Of a stretch of 64,000 nt of DNA, positions 52,363-61,986 are shown in pieces. The stretch lies in the NCBI RefSeq assembly GCF_025947065.1, contig NZ_CP109994.1, forward strand, positions 3,844,001 to 3,908,000. Reading direction: 5' to 3'. Source of the DNA: Flavobacterium sp. N1736. GTDB lineage: Bacteria > Bacteroidota > Bacteroidia > Flavobacteriales > Flavobacteriaceae. The translations under genes and the position numbers were made by a program. Position 1 is the first letter of the stretch; the number at the start of each line of letters is the position of its first letter. Below the pieces are notes generated by a model. The model saw nothing but the letters and a program-made list of their open reading frames with translations. It did not search any database and was not told the DNA's origin.

Positions 52363-52402
52363 AAGCCGGGCGAATTTTTAAAAATTCATCCGGCTTTTTT
52401 AG
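52363..52402 (+). terminator. Terminator after rpiB
   Basis: AAGCCGG/CCGGCTT and, inside, a GAATTTTTAAAAATTC palindrome, followed by a T-run. A second small hairpin (GGTGCTTCGCACC) precedes it. Confidence 0.85.
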
Positions 52403-52434
52403 TTTATGAATAAAATTCCTGATATAATCACCAA

Positions 52435-52507
52435 ATTAACGTTAATTGAAGTAATGTACTGACTGAATTAATGTTAATTTGATCAACGTACTGACTGAAT
52501 TAACGTT
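52435..52507. promoter_or_regulatory. 32-bp tandem repeats with AATTAACGTTAATT palindromes
   Basis: Two full 32-base units (52435-52466 and 52467-52498) and a partial third (52499-52507). Each begins with ATTAACGTTAAT or a variant, an inverted repeat, and ends TACTGACTGA. The 32-base period places the palindromes on one face of the helix, suggesting an operator array. A TATATTTG -7 box follows at 52515-52522. Confidence 0.6.
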
Positions 52508-52546
52508 TTTTAGATATATTTGTATTCTGATTCTGATTTTAATAGA

Positions 52547-53689
52547 ATGAAAACATATTTAAAAAGAGCCGTAGTTCAGGAGTTTGAAAAAAAGATATTA
52601 CCTAATAAAGTTCTTATTTTATTAGGAGCACGACGTGTTGGTAAAACAGAATTAATCAAAAATTATTTAAAAACAATTTCAACAGGAAGTTATTTACAAC
52701 TTAACGGGGAAGATATTAATGATATAAATTTATTAAAGGAGCGTTCTATTGCTAATTATAAAAGACTTTTATCAGGTATTGATTTACTGGTAATTGATGA
52801 AGCTCAAAATGTTCCGGAGATTGGACAAATCCTTAAATTGATTGTAGATTCTATTGATGGAATTAAAATTATTGCCACAGGATCTTCGATGTTTGATTTA
52901 AGTAATAAACTTGGTGAACCATTAGTAGGTAGAAAAAATACAATTTACTTGTTTCCTTTGGCTCAAATGGAATTTTCGGAAAAAGAAAATTACAAACAAA
53001 CGGTTGAAAATTTGGAAGAAAGGCTTCTTTTTGGAGGATATCCGGAATTGATTCAATATGAAACCTGGGAGGAAAAAAAAGATTATATTTTTGAAATTAT
53101 CAATTCTTATTTATTAAAGGATATTTTGGTTTTTGAAGGAATTAAACATGCTGATAAAATCTATGATTTATTGCGTTTGATTTCCTATCAACTCGGAAAA
53201 GAAGTTTCGATACAAGAATTAGCGAATCAGTTACAACTCTCAAAAAATACGGTTGCGAACTATTTGGATTTACTTTCAAAAGTATTTATCCTCTTTAAAA
53301 TAGAAGGTTTTAGCCGAAATCTGCGTAAGGAAATTGTAAAATCAAGCCGATGGTATTTTTATGATAACGGAATTAGAAATGCGATTATAAATAATTTCAA
53401 CACCTTAGATTTAAGAAATGATGTTGGTGATTTATGGGAGAACTATTTGGCAGCAGAAAGGATAAAAAAACAGCATTATAAAAAGATAAAAACCAATAAT
53501 TATTTTTGGCGTACTTATGATCAGCAAGAGTTGGATTGGCTGGAAGAAATAGGAGATAAGCTGGAAGGATTTGAGTTTAAATGGAACGAAAAGAAAAAAG
53601 TAAAAATTCCAACCGCATTTGCCAAAGCTTATCCCGAAGCTGATTTTACTGTTATAAGCAAAGATAATTATTTAGATTTTATCAGTTAA
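52547..53689 (+). CDS. AAA-family ATPase with DUF4143
   Basis: 380 residues from the ATG at 52547. Walker A GARRVGKT is at 27-34 and Walker B LVIDEAQ at 81-87. The C-terminal half (EVSIQELANQLQLSKNTVAN, then 'LSKVFILFKIEGFSRN' and 'GDLWENYLAAERIKKQHYKK') is a DUF4143 winged-helix plus nuclease-like domain. Members occur in mobile and defence contexts but no specific activity is established. An in-frame TTG at 52520 overlaps the -7 box and is rejected. Confidence 0.88.
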   Translation: MKTYLKRAVVQEFEKKILPNKVLILLGARRVGKTELIKNYLKTISTGSYLQLNGEDINDINLLKERSIANYKRLLSGIDLLVIDEAQNVPEIGQILKLIVDSIDGIKIIATGSSMFDLSNKLGEPLVGRKNTIYLFPLAQMEFSEKENYKQTVENLEERLLFGGYPELIQYETWEEKKDYIFEIINSYLLKDILVFEGIKHADKIYDLLRLISYQLGKEVSIQELANQLQLSKNTVANYLDLLSKVFILFKIEGFSRNLRKEIVKSSRWYFYDNGIRNAIINNFNTLDLRNDVGDLWENYLAAERIKKQHYKKIKTNNYFWRTYDQQELDWLEEIGDKLEGFEFKWNEKKKVKIPTAFAKAYPEADFTVISKDNYLDFIS

Positions 53690-53941
53690 TTTTAGATAAA
53701 TCAATACAATTTGAAATATAAAAATGAGTGAAAACTTTATAATAAAAGAAGATTTACTCGTTTTATGTCTAAACAGAAGCATTGCTAACAATAAACCAAT
53801 TGTTCCGCCAATAGCTGCCATAGTAAAAAGAGTATTTTCAGGAATTCTGTGCTTTTTATTTATTGCCAAATATTTGTCATATCCAGCTGCGACAAAGGTT
53901 ACAAGATTTATGATTAAAAAATATACTAATAAAACTTCCAT
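53672..53941 (-). CDS. DUF1294 membrane protein
   Basis: 89 residues. 'AGYDKYLAINKKHRIPENTL' and 'AAIGGTIGLLLAMLLFRHKTSKSSF' are the DUF1294 signature. Hydrophobic segments lie at about 2-21, 38-57 and 66-84. It overlaps the converging ATPase gene by 18 bases at the 3' ends. Function is unknown. Confidence 0.85.
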   Translation of the reverse strand: MEVLLVYFLIINLVTFVAAGYDKYLAINKKHRIPENTLFTMAAIGGTIGLLLAMLLFRHKTSKSSFIIKFSLIFIFQIVLIYLKLTDKI

Positions 53942-54059
53942 TGGCTTAAAATTAAAAACAAAGATATTATTTTAGCGAAGTGATTGACGACTTTATAAAC
54001 ATAGTTTTTAAAGATAAAACGGAATCATTTTCTAAGTAAGAAATTATTATATTATAAAT

Positions 54060-56183
54060 ATGACTAATATTCAATTCATTGCCAAGACTGTTCAAACAGC
54101 AGCGATTAACATTCAAAACACGGTAAAATTATTAGAGGAAGATTGTACGATTCCGTTCATTTCCCGTTACCGAAAAGATACAACCGGAAATCTTGATGAA
54201 GTTCAGATTGAGCAAATTGCCAAGCTTCAAAAAGATTACGAAACGATTGTAAAACGTAAAGAAGCAGTTCTGAAATCTATTGAAGAACAAAAATCGCTTA
54301 CGCCGGAATTGAAGCAAAAAATTGAGCAAAGTTTTGACTTACAAGAAATTGAAGATTTTTATCTTCCATACAAAAAGAAGAAAAAAACAAAAGCAGATGT
54401 GGCGCGCGAATTTGGCTTAGAACCTTTGGCAAAAATTATCATATCTGAAAATGATGTTGATGTCGATTTTATTTCGACGCAATATTTAAATGAAAATGTT
54501 ATTAATGAAGAAGCTGCAATGCAAGGCGCAAGAGATATTGTAGCCGAATGGATTAATGAGAATATTTATGTTCGTAAACAATTGCGACGACTATTTCAGC
54601 GAAAAGCAACGATAGGAACTAAAGTTGTAAAAAAGAAAGCCGAAGAAGAAGGAGCTCAAAAATTCAGTCAGTATTTTGATTGGGAAGAACCTTTAACAAA
54701 AGCGCCTTCACATCGATTATTAGCAATGCTTCGTGCAGAAAATGAAGGTTTTGTGAAGATGAAAGTTGATGTTGATATTGATGAAGCTTATGATGTTATT
54801 GATGAAATAATCATTAAAAAACAAAATAATACAACAGCACATTTGCAATTAGCAATTGAAGATAGTTATAAACGATTATTGAATCCGGCAATTGGAAATG
54901 AAACCTTGCAGGAAGCAAAAGCAAAAGCTGATGCAAACTCCATTCAGGTTTTTGCAAACAATTTAGGGCAATTATTATTGGCGCCGCCTTTGGGTGAAAA
55001 ACGAATTCTGGCCATTGATCCGGGATTTAGAAGCGGTTGTAAAGTGGTTTGTCTGGACGAAAAAGGCGATTTATTATACAATGAAACGATTTATCCGCAT
55101 GCACCTCAAAATGAGGAAGCAATGGCAATAAAAAAAATCCGTTCTATGGTAAATGCGTATCAAATTGATGCGATTTCTATTGGAAATGGAACGGCTTCGA
55201 GAGAAACGGAATTTTTCATAAAAAAAATCGCGTTCGACAAACCGCTTCAGGTTTTTATTGTTTCTGAGGCTGGAGCTTCGGTATATTCGGCTTCAAAAAT
55301 TGCGCGTGAAGAATTTCCTAATTATGATGTAACCGTTCGTGGTTCGGTTTCTATTGGAAGACGACTTTCAGATCCTTTGGCCGAATTGGTAAAAATTGAC
55401 CCAAAAGCAATTGGAGTAGGACAATATCAACACGATGTTGATCAAACCAAATTAAAAGAAGAATTAGACAGCACTGTAATTCGCTGCGTGAACTCGGTTG
55501 GAATCAATATCAACACGGCGAGTAAACATTTACTAAGTTACGTGAGCGGAATAGGAGAGAAGCTGGCAGAGAACATTGTACAATATCGTTCAGAAAATGG
55601 CCCTTTTGAAGATAGAAAACAGCTAAAAAAAGTGCCTCGCCTAGGCGAGAAGGCGTATCAGCAAGGCGCGGCTTTTATTCGAATTTCGAATGCTAAAAAT
55701 CCGCTGGATAATTCGGCAGTACATCCGGAAGCATATCCTGTTGTAGAGAAAATGGCGAAAGATTTAAATCTTTCGGTAAACGACTTAATTGCAAACAAAG
55801 AGAAAACCGCTTTGATTAAGGCTGAAAAATATATTACACCCGAAATTGGTTTACTTACACTTAAAGACATCATTAAAGAGCTTGAAAAGCCGGGATTAGA
55901 TCCAAGAAAGTCGGCTAAGGTTTTTGAATTTGATGCGAACGTAAAATCTATCAAAGATTTGAGAACCGGAATGATTTTACCGGGAATTGTGAATAACATT
56001 ACCAATTTCGGCTGCTTTGTTGATATCGGAATCAAAGAAAGTGGTTTGGTTCACATTTCACAATTAAAAGCCGGTTTTGTAAGCGATGTAAACGAAGTGG
56101 TAAAACTGCACCAGCACGTTGATGTGAAAGTAACGGAAGTTGATGAAGACAGAAAAAGAATTCAATTGACGATGGTACTTTAG
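54060..56183 (+). CDS. tex: Tex-like RNA-binding transcription accessory protein
   Basis: 707 residues. It has an N-terminal HTH-containing helical domain, a YqgF/RNase H-like core (ILAIDPGFRSGCKVVCLDEK), a helix-hairpin-helix region (SYVSGIGEKLAENIVQYRSE, 'LKKVPRLGEKAYQQGAAFIRI') and a C-terminal S1 domain ('GMILPGIVNNITNFGCFVDI', 'ESGLVHISQLKAG'). This is the standard Tex layout. No recognised promoter; terminators follow. Confidence 0.93.
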   Translation: MTNIQFIAKTVQTAAINIQNTVKLLEEDCTIPFISRYRKDTTGNLDEVQIEQIAKLQKDYETIVKRKEAVLKSIEEQKSLTPELKQKIEQSFDLQEIEDFYLPYKKKKKTKADVAREFGLEPLAKIIISENDVDVDFISTQYLNENVINEEAAMQGARDIVAEWINENIYVRKQLRRLFQRKATIGTKVVKKKAEEEGAQKFSQYFDWEEPLTKAPSHRLLAMLRAENEGFVKMKVDVDIDEAYDVIDEIIIKKQNNTTAHLQLAIEDSYKRLLNPAIGNETLQEAKAKADANSIQVFANNLGQLLLAPPLGEKRILAIDPGFRSGCKVVCLDEKGDLLYNETIYPHAPQNEEAMAIKKIRSMVNAYQIDAISIGNGTASRETEFFIKKIAFDKPLQVFIVSEAGASVYSASKIAREEFPNYDVTVRGSVSIGRRLSDPLAELVKIDPKAIGVGQYQHDVDQTKLKEELDSTVIRCVNSVGININTASKHLLSYVSGIGEKLAENIVQYRSENGPFEDRKQLKKVPRLGEKAYQQGAAFIRISNAKNPLDNSAVHPEAYPVVEKMAKDLNLSVNDLIANKEKTALIKAEKYITPEIGLLTLKDIIKELEKPGLDPRKSAKVFEFDANVKSIKDLRTGMILPGIVNNITNFGCFVDIGIKESGLVHISQLKAGFVSDVNEVVKLHQHVDVKVTEVDEDRKRIQLTMVL

Positions 56184-56207
56184 AACTAAATTCCAAGAAA
56201 AAAAATC

Positions 56208-56231
56208 AAAATTCCAATGCATTGGAATTTT
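56208..56231. terminator. Palindrome after tex
   Basis: AAAATTCCAATGCATTGGAATTTT, a perfect palindrome with a flanking T-run. Confidence 0.7.
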
Positions 56232-56239
56232 TGAAATAA

Positions 56240-56277
56240 AAAAACTCCCAAACAACAATCGTCGTTTGGGAGTTTTT
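56240..56277 (+). terminator. Terminator after tex
   Basis: AAAAACTCCCAAAC and GTTTGGGAGTTTTT form a 14-bp stem with a 10-base loop. Confidence 0.9.
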
Positions 56278-56287
56278 ATTTTTAGGA

Positions 56288-56457
56288 TTATTTCAAAATT
56301 ACTTTTTTAGTAATACTTCCCGAAGGAGAAATTACAGAAATAGTTGATTGCTGAGATGCATTAATTGTGATTCGATGATCGCCCGGATTTCGAAAAAGCG
56401 TGACACTAGATTTTTGAGATACAAAAATGCAATACTTAATAAAAGTAGGTTTTTCAT
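56288..56457 (-). pseudogene. Frameshifted small exported-protein remnant
   Basis: From the ATG at 56457 the frame gives a signal-peptide-like start (MKNLLLLSIAF) but soon drops out of register. In a second frame it continues as FVSQKSSVTLFRNP and ends ISVISPSGSITKKVILK, then a stop. One T missing from a run of five Ts reconciles the two (SIAFFVSQ...), making a 57-residue exported peptide with a sorting-domain-like end. It is either a decayed T9SS gene fragment or a sequencing or assembly error. Confidence 0.55.
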
Positions 56458-56514
56458 AGTATTAATATTTATTTGATTTAGGGACTCTAAAAATAAGAAT
56501 TTTTAGATATAAAA

Positions 56515-56548
56515 AAAATCCCAAACTACAATTGTAGTTTGGGATTTT
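56515..56548. terminator. Terminator of the giant T9SS gene
   Basis: 17-bp perfect stem AAAATCCCAAACTACAA/TTGTAGTTTGGGATTTT, bidirectional. Confidence 0.9.
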
Positions 56549-56567
56549 GAAAATCTTTAAAAAGAAA

Positions 56568-59500
56568 TTATTTTTTTATGATGAACTTTTCCGCTTTTAT
56601 TTTGGAATCGCCAGCACTTTTAATAAAATAAATTCCTTCTGATATATTCTCCATATTGATGGTATTAATTGTATTTTCATTTAAATGAACCAATTGAATA
56701 ATTTTTCCGGATTGATCTATTATGCTATAATTTCCTCCATTTGCAGTAACAATATTTATTATTCCATTGCTAGGATTAGGATAAAGTTTAAATTCATTTG
56801 GTTTGAATTGACCAACTGCCAAACTTGTTATTGTAACACAATCGGAAGCAATTGTACATTCGCCAACTGTAATTTCAACTTTATAGTCGCCAGCCGTTAA
56901 AGGTGTGTAAGACTGATTTGTTTCGTTTGAAAGCAACGTATTTGGGCATTTGTACCATTGATATGTGGCCCCTAAATGATTTGATGTTAGTATTCCTGAA
57001 TTTAAACTTACAGCTTTATCAATTGCTGATAAATTGTTTATTGTTAAATCTAAAATTTTAGTATCACAACCATTTACATACGAATATGTTCCGGAAACGG
57101 TGTATGTAACACCATTAACTGCCCAGTAATAGCTGTCGCATGCTGCAATTTTTTCAGTAGCTGACGTTTCTGGCGTAATTGTAAGGTTTAAAGTCTTGGT
57201 ATCGCATCCTACAGTATAAGAATATGTTCCTGTTGTCGAATAAGTTGCATCGGCTAATGGCCAATAATAACTTCCACAAGCAGTTTGAGTTTCAGTAGCT
57301 GATGTTGCAGGCGTAATGGTAAGGTTTAAAGTTTTGGTATCACAGCCTACGGTTTTTGTTTTGATTCCCGAAGTTGTATAGGTGTTTCCGTCTACTGCCC
57401 AAAAATAACTATCACAAGCAACCTGCGTTTCCGAAGATGAAGTTGATGGTGTTATGGTAAGGTTTAAAGTTTTGGTATCACAGCCTGTGGTTTTTGTTTT
57501 AATTCCCGACGTTGTATACGTTTTACCATCTACTGCCCAATAATAACTGTCACAAGCAACCTGAGTTTCCGAAGATGATGTTGATGGTGTTATAGTAAGG
57601 TTTAGAGTTTTGGTATCGCATCCTACGGTTTTTGTTTTAATTCCCGAAGTTGTATAGGTGTTTCCGTCTACCGCCCAAAAATAACTGTCGCAAGCAACCT
57701 GAGTTTCCGAAGATGATGTTGATGGTGTTATGGTAAGGTTTAAAGTTTTAGTATCACATCCTACGGTTTTTGTTTTGATTCCCGACGTTGTATAGGTGTT
57801 TCCATCTACCGCCCAAAAATAACTGTCACAAGCAACCTGAGTTTCCGAAGAAGATGTTGATGGCGTTATGGTAAGGTTTAGAGTTTTGGTATCACAACCT
57901 ACGGTTTTTGTTTTAATTCCCGACGTTGTATAGGTGTTTCCATCTACCGCCCAAAAATAACTACCACAAGCAACCTGCGTTTCCGAAGAAGATGTTGATG
58001 GTGTTATGGTAAGGTTTAAAGTTTTGGTATCGCATCCTACTGTTTTTGTTTTGATTCCCGAAGTTGTATAGGTGTTTCCATCTACCGCCCAAAAATAACT
58101 ATCACAAGCAACCTGCGTTTCTGAAGATGATGTCGATGGAGTTCCTGTAACTGTTTTTACCAGTAATCTGTCGCTTGCACAATATGCAGCTTCACAGGCT
58201 ACACAATACGTTGTATTGTTTGCTGTAGGCGTTGCTGTTGCTGTTGATCCTGTTGCAAAACTGCTGCCTCCGGTTAATGCGGTATACCATGTCGCTGTTG
58301 TACCAAGCGGACAAGTAGCGTTTAATGTTACTGCGGTACTGCCTAAGCACGGAATATTTTCTGTCGTAGTTGTAACGGTTGCGTTACCGGGTTTGATCGA
58401 CGTTGTTGTAATATTTGAATTTACAGTCGCAAAATTAGTTCCGCTTACAGCTGCCTGATTCGTAACAGCACATGTATTTGCCGGCAATGAAGCAGCCGCA
58501 TTTATTGTTGCACTGAAAGTTATTACAGTACTTTTTCCGCTGGCTAAAATAAATGGACCAACAGAAATTGTTTCTCCTGATGTTGTTTTTGCAGTGCTGT
58601 TTCCTCCGGCAGATTTGTTGGTAATGTTAGTAATTTCGTTATTACTTTGGCTTTCTGCAATTGGTGTAGTTTCTTCAGTTTCTTTTTGAGGTACCATTTT
58701 TGAAGCTGATCCATTAGAAGGAGTTGCAACTGTTCCTGAAACAATTGTTCCGCCGCCTAATTCATCTTTCGCAGTTCTTGTTGATGCCGAATTGTTTGCA
58801 TTCCAGAAAGCAGTAAGTGCTGCAGATCTGTCGCCTGATCCAGCTGCAAGAGCAGTTGCACCTTGTAATATTACTTTATTTAAAGGGCCATAAGCCAAAA
58901 CATCAAAAGTTGCTGTACCAAGATTAACTGTGGCATTAGTTATATTATTACCAATGTTCGCAGCACTTATTAGCGAAGAGCCTGCAACTGTTCCTACAGA
59001 AACTACCCCAACATGCGCATATGAACTTGGAACGACATTAATATTATTATTTTTTATAGTGGCATCCATTCTGGCACTACTAGTCGCTAAATTATTATCA
59101 TTAGCTTCAGAAACAATACCATAGTTATTGACATTGGTAATGATATTATTTAATATTTCTGTAATATGTTTGGCATTTCCATAAGCCGCTACAGAAATAC
59201 CATTAGACACAGATCCAGCTCCGCCACCGTCTATAGTATTAAAATTTATTCTTCCATTCATAGTTCCTGTATCCTGATTTCCAACATTACAGGTAAATGA
59301 ACCGGTGAAACTTGATTTTATAGTATTGTTTATGATATTATAATTAACTATTGCTGCTGAATTTCCCTGAAGTGATAAACCATTACTTCCGGGACTTGCT
59401 GCTGCATTTATAATATTTCCGTCAGCAAGAGTATTTCCGCCAACCTGAACAGTATTTGTTGAGGAACCGCCAAAATTTAGTACTAAACCATAATTTTTTG

Positions 59501-61130
59501 CATTAGAAAAATCATTTCCTTTTAAAACTAAAGTATTATTTGAAGCTCCATAGCCTTCAAATATAAAATTACTGTCACCATTATTTTTATCAAAAGCATT
59601 TTTAAACTGAGACCCTGTTACCGTTACATTAGAAGTCCCGTAATCATTATGGGCATAAAATCCGCGACCCCATGAATCATTAACTTTTGTATTGGTTATT
59701 GTAGAAGTTCCGGTTAGATTTGTTGCGTAGATACCACCAGTTTCTGAACCGTTAATATTGTTTCCGCAATTACTTAAAACACTATTCGTTAATTCAAAAT
59801 TATTTACATCATCTAGTTTAATTCCAAAAAGCCCGGCATTTGTAAAATTCATGTTTTTTAATGAAATATTTGTACATGAAGCAAATTTGGCACCAATTAA
59901 TCCATTGGTAATATTTTGAATTGTTCCTCCAGATCCTGCAGTAGTACCAGTTCCTGTAACCTGAAAAGAACCCGGGATATTATTTATAACTATTCCGCCT
60001 GCACCGCCATTTGCAGAAACACTTTGAAAAATACAATCTATAGAATTTCCTCCATTAATGTTTACTGCAATTGCACTTCCTCCGGTAATAGAAGCATTTC
60101 TTACTTTTAAATTTCCAACACTTGTCCCGGTTATATCTGAAGATAAAATGACTGCTTGAATATCATTATTTGCTTTAAGAGAAATCGAAGAAAAAGTTGG
60201 ATTTGTACCACCAGTTGTTGGTAAAACATTACTGTAAGATGGAACAGTAAGATTTAATATCGTTGCCAAACTAGCTGTTGCTCCCTGACCAATTACTTTT
60301 TGATTGTCTGATAAGGCTAATGTTGTACCACTATTAGCAGCTCCTGTGTAAATAAAAACAGGATTTGACCCCATTCCGGTTGCATTTTGTACTAATTTAA
60401 AAGGGCTTAATAAAGTTCCCGTTCCGTTTGTGGCAGCCGAACTGTTTATAAAATATATTGGTGCCGAAATTGTAACGGTTACTGTTGCAGTATCTGTTTT
60501 TCCGTTGGTACTTGTTAGTGTATACGTAAAAGTATCTGTACCGGAATAACCCGCTGTTGGGTTGTAGGTAAAAGATCCGTTAGAAGATATAGCTGCAACT
60601 CCATGACTTCCATTTGCTAAAATAGCGGCAGTCAATGCAGTTCCGTCAGGGCTAACATCATTTGCCAATATACCCTGGGCTGTGTTTAATGTTATTCCAA
60701 CATTTCCGATACAATTATAAGCATCATTTACCGCAACTGGAGTAGCTTTAAGAGAACCCGGTACCAAAGTTAGATTAGAATCTAAAATATCCTGAAAAGT
60801 AGTTCCCGTAGCATCAGTTCCCGTATTATTGATAGTAATAGTAAAATCAAGTTGTGAACCCGGTTTTGCATTTCCTCCTCCGTTTACAGCAACAGCATTA
60901 GTAACACTAATAGTTGCTGCTACAGCTGCAGCGTTAACACTTGCTTCTTTTTTTACCGGAGCCTGATTATTCTTGTTAGGATTTATCTTAGCAACAATTT
61001 GTTTCTCAACTTCTGCTACCTGTTTTATAAATGGCGTAACAACATTTTCCTTAATAACATTATTATATGACATTCCGAATGTTAGGAATCCCATTAAGAT
61101 TATAACAATTAAGAGTTTGTTTTTTTTCAT
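56568..61130 (-). CDS. Giant T9SS-exported beta-helix protein with eight 46-residue repeats
   Basis: 1520 residues. A signal peptide starts it (MKKNKLLIVIILMGFLTFGM). Next come a DUF11-like module ('AKPGSQLDFTITINNTGTDA'), a cadherin-like or Ig-like 'ANDVSPDG...GSFTYNPTAGYSGTDTFTYT' module and a long right-handed parallel beta-helix (about residues 230-850). Further DUF11-like material follows, then eight Cys-containing repeats (about 996-1363; ETQVACDSYFWAVDGNTYTT) and a C-terminal type A sorting domain ('FKLYPNPSNGIINIVTANGG', 'ISEGIYFIKSAGDSKIKAEKF'). It should be exported and anchored by the T9SS. The ligand is unknown. It is the last gene of the tail-collar operon. Confidence 0.85.
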   Translation of the reverse strand: MKKNKLLIVIILMGFLTFGMSYNNVIKENVVTPFIKQVAEVEKQIVAKINPNKNNQAPVKKEASVNAAAVAATISVTNAVAVNGGGNAKPGSQLDFTITINNTGTDATGTTFQDILDSNLTLVPGSLKATPVAVNDAYNCIGNVGITLNTAQGILANDVSPDGTALTAAILANGSHGVAAISSNGSFTYNPTAGYSGTDTFTYTLTSTNGKTDTATVTVTISAPIYFINSSAATNGTGTLLSPFKLVQNATGMGSNPVFIYTGAANSGTTLALSDNQKVIGQGATASLATILNLTVPSYSNVLPTTGGTNPTFSSISLKANNDIQAVILSSDITGTSVGNLKVRNASITGGSAIAVNINGGNSIDCIFQSVSANGGAGGIVINNIPGSFQVTGTGTTAGSGGTIQNITNGLIGAKFASCTNISLKNMNFTNAGLFGIKLDDVNNFELTNSVLSNCGNNINGSETGGIYATNLTGTSTITNTKVNDSWGRGFYAHNDYGTSNVTVTGSQFKNAFDKNNGDSNFIFEGYGASNNTLVLKGNDFSNAKNYGLVLNFGGSSTNTVQVGGNTLADGNIINAAASPGSNGLSLQGNSAAIVNYNIINNTIKSSFTGSFTCNVGNQDTGTMNGRINFNTIDGGGAGSVSNGISVAAYGNAKHITEILNNIITNVNNYGIVSEANDNNLATSSARMDATIKNNNINVVPSSYAHVGVVSVGTVAGSSLISAANIGNNITNATVNLGTATFDVLAYGPLNKVILQGATALAAGSGDRSAALTAFWNANNSASTRTAKDELGGGTIVSGTVATPSNGSASKMVPQKETEETTPIAESQSNNEITNITNKSAGGNSTAKTTSGETISVGPFILASGKSTVITFSATINAAASLPANTCAVTNQAAVSGTNFATVNSNITTTSIKPGNATVTTTTENIPCLGSTAVTLNATCPLGTTATWYTALTGGSSFATGSTATATPTANNTTYCVACEAAYCASDRLLVKTVTGTPSTSSSETQVACDSYFWAVDGNTYTTSGIKTKTVGCDTKTLNLTITPSTSSSETQVACGSYFWAVDGNTYTTSGIKTKTVGCDTKTLNLTITPSTSSSETQVACDSYFWAVDGNTYTTSGIKTKTVGCDTKTLNLTITPSTSSSETQVACDSYFWAVDGNTYTTSGIKTKTVGCDTKTLNLTITPSTSSSETQVACDSYYWAVDGKTYTTSGIKTKTTGCDTKTLNLTITPSTSSSETQVACDSYFWAVDGNTYTTSGIKTKTVGCDTKTLNLTITPATSATETQTACGSYYWPLADATYSTTGTYSYTVGCDTKTLNLTITPETSATEKIAACDSYYWAVNGVTYTVSGTYSYVNGCDTKILDLTINNLSAIDKAVSLNSGILTSNHLGATYQWYKCPNTLLSNETNQSYTPLTAGDYKVEITVGECTIASDCVTITSLAVGQFKPNEFKLYPNPSNGIINIVTANGGNYSIIDQSGKIIQLVHLNENTINTINMENISEGIYFIKSAGDSKIKAEKFIIKK
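57040..58143. repeat. Eight coding tandem repeats of 138 bp
   Basis: 138-base units encoding 46 residues. The first six (58143 down to about 57316) are nearly identical at the DNA level, with changes such as CGSYF versus CDSYF and one CDSYYWAVDGK copy. The last two, toward 57040, are diverged (ACGSYYWPLADATYS, ACDSYYWAVNGVTYT). This suggests recent expansion at the N-terminal side. Confidence 0.93.
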
Positions 61131-61157
61131 TTTTTTTACTTTAATGAGTTAGCATTA

Positions 61158-61457
61158 TTAAGAAAATATAGCTTCGTATTTCATGCCCACACTGTCAAAA
61201 CCTAATGGAGAAAGAAACAAATCTAAATTGCCTTTTTGAGGATGAATAATTGTAAAAATACCTTGTTGGTAATACTCGTTTTTTTGTTCAGTACGAAAAA
61301 CTATTGAAAAAGGACTCCTTTCCAAAGGAGAATAATTATTCAGCTTTGTTAGTTCAATTAACTCCGCATCAAGTTGAATTTCATCCGATATTTTAATCGT
61401 GAATGCTTTGTTTAAGAATGCGCTAAAATCATTTAAAGTAAGTAAAGCTATATCCAT
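61158..61457 (-). CDS. DUF6916-like protein
   Basis: 99 residues. 'DFSAFLNKAFTIKI', 'RSPFSIVFRTEQKNEYYQQGIFTIIHPQ' and 'LDLFLSPLGFDSVGMKYEAIF' resemble the DUF6916 family, often encoded beside tail-collar proteins. It has no signal peptide and is a small beta-rich fold. It lies 16 bases after the GNAT gene and 27 bases before the giant T9SS gene. Confidence 0.75.
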   Translation of the reverse strand: MDIALLTLNDFSAFLNKAFTIKISDEIQLDAELIELTKLNNYSPLERSPFSIVFRTEQKNEYYQQGIFTIIHPQKGNLDLFLSPLGFDSVGMKYEAIFS

Positions 61458-61473
61458 ACATTATATTTTGTCG

Positions 61474-61974
61474 TTAATTTCTTTGCGGACTCCATTCCAT
61501 GAGATGATAAACACCATTTGTCTCGCTAATTTTCGTAAATCCTAATCTTTTATATAATTCCATAGCAGGATTAAAACTTTCAACATGAATAGTAACATTC
61601 ATATTTGTTTTTGCTGCTTTTTCCAGTATTTCTTTTAAAATTGAACTGCCAATATTTTTTCCACGCCAATCTGGCAATAGCGTAATATCAATAATTCGGA
61701 TTCCCTTTTTTTCAAAAAAGAAATCAACATATAATCTTCCAACAGTGGTATTATCTTTTTCAACGATATAAAACTTAGCGCCTATATAATTTTTTTGATA
61801 ATATTCATGCTGAGCCGAAAACTGATGTTCAATAAAAATATTCTTTTGTTCATCGCTCCAGTCTGTTCCTTTTTCTAATTCTTCGGTACGTGTACTGCCG
61901 TATATTTTGCACAGAACAGGCAAATCGCTTTCGTGTATATCACGAAGCGTAATATTTTGTATATCTAAATTCAA
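61474..61974 (-). CDS. GNAT-family N-acetyltransferase in tail-collar operon
   Basis: 166 residues. The acetyl-CoA loop is in 'LLPDWRGKNIGSSILKEILE', flanked by 'GRLYVDFFFEKKGIRIIDIT' and 'ESFNPAMELYKRLGFTKISE'. The family match is firm and the substrate unknown. The position between tail-collar and DUF6916 genes, with gaps of 12 and 16 bases, suggests that it modifies a component of this operon. Confidence 0.88.
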   Translation of the reverse strand: MNLDIQNITLRDIHESDLPVLCKIYGSTRTEELEKGTDWSDEQKNIFIEHQFSAQHEYYQKNYIGAKFYIVEKDNTTVGRLYVDFFFEKKGIRIIDITLLPDWRGKNIGSSILKEILEKAAKTNMNVTIHVESFNPAMELYKRLGFTKISETNGVYHLMEWSPQRN

Positions 61975-61986
61975 AGCAATTATTTA

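Noticed and set aside
57040..58143. Regular repeats that could look like a CRISPR array
   Set aside because: The units are 138 bases, head to tail with no spacers, and in frame within one long coding sequence.
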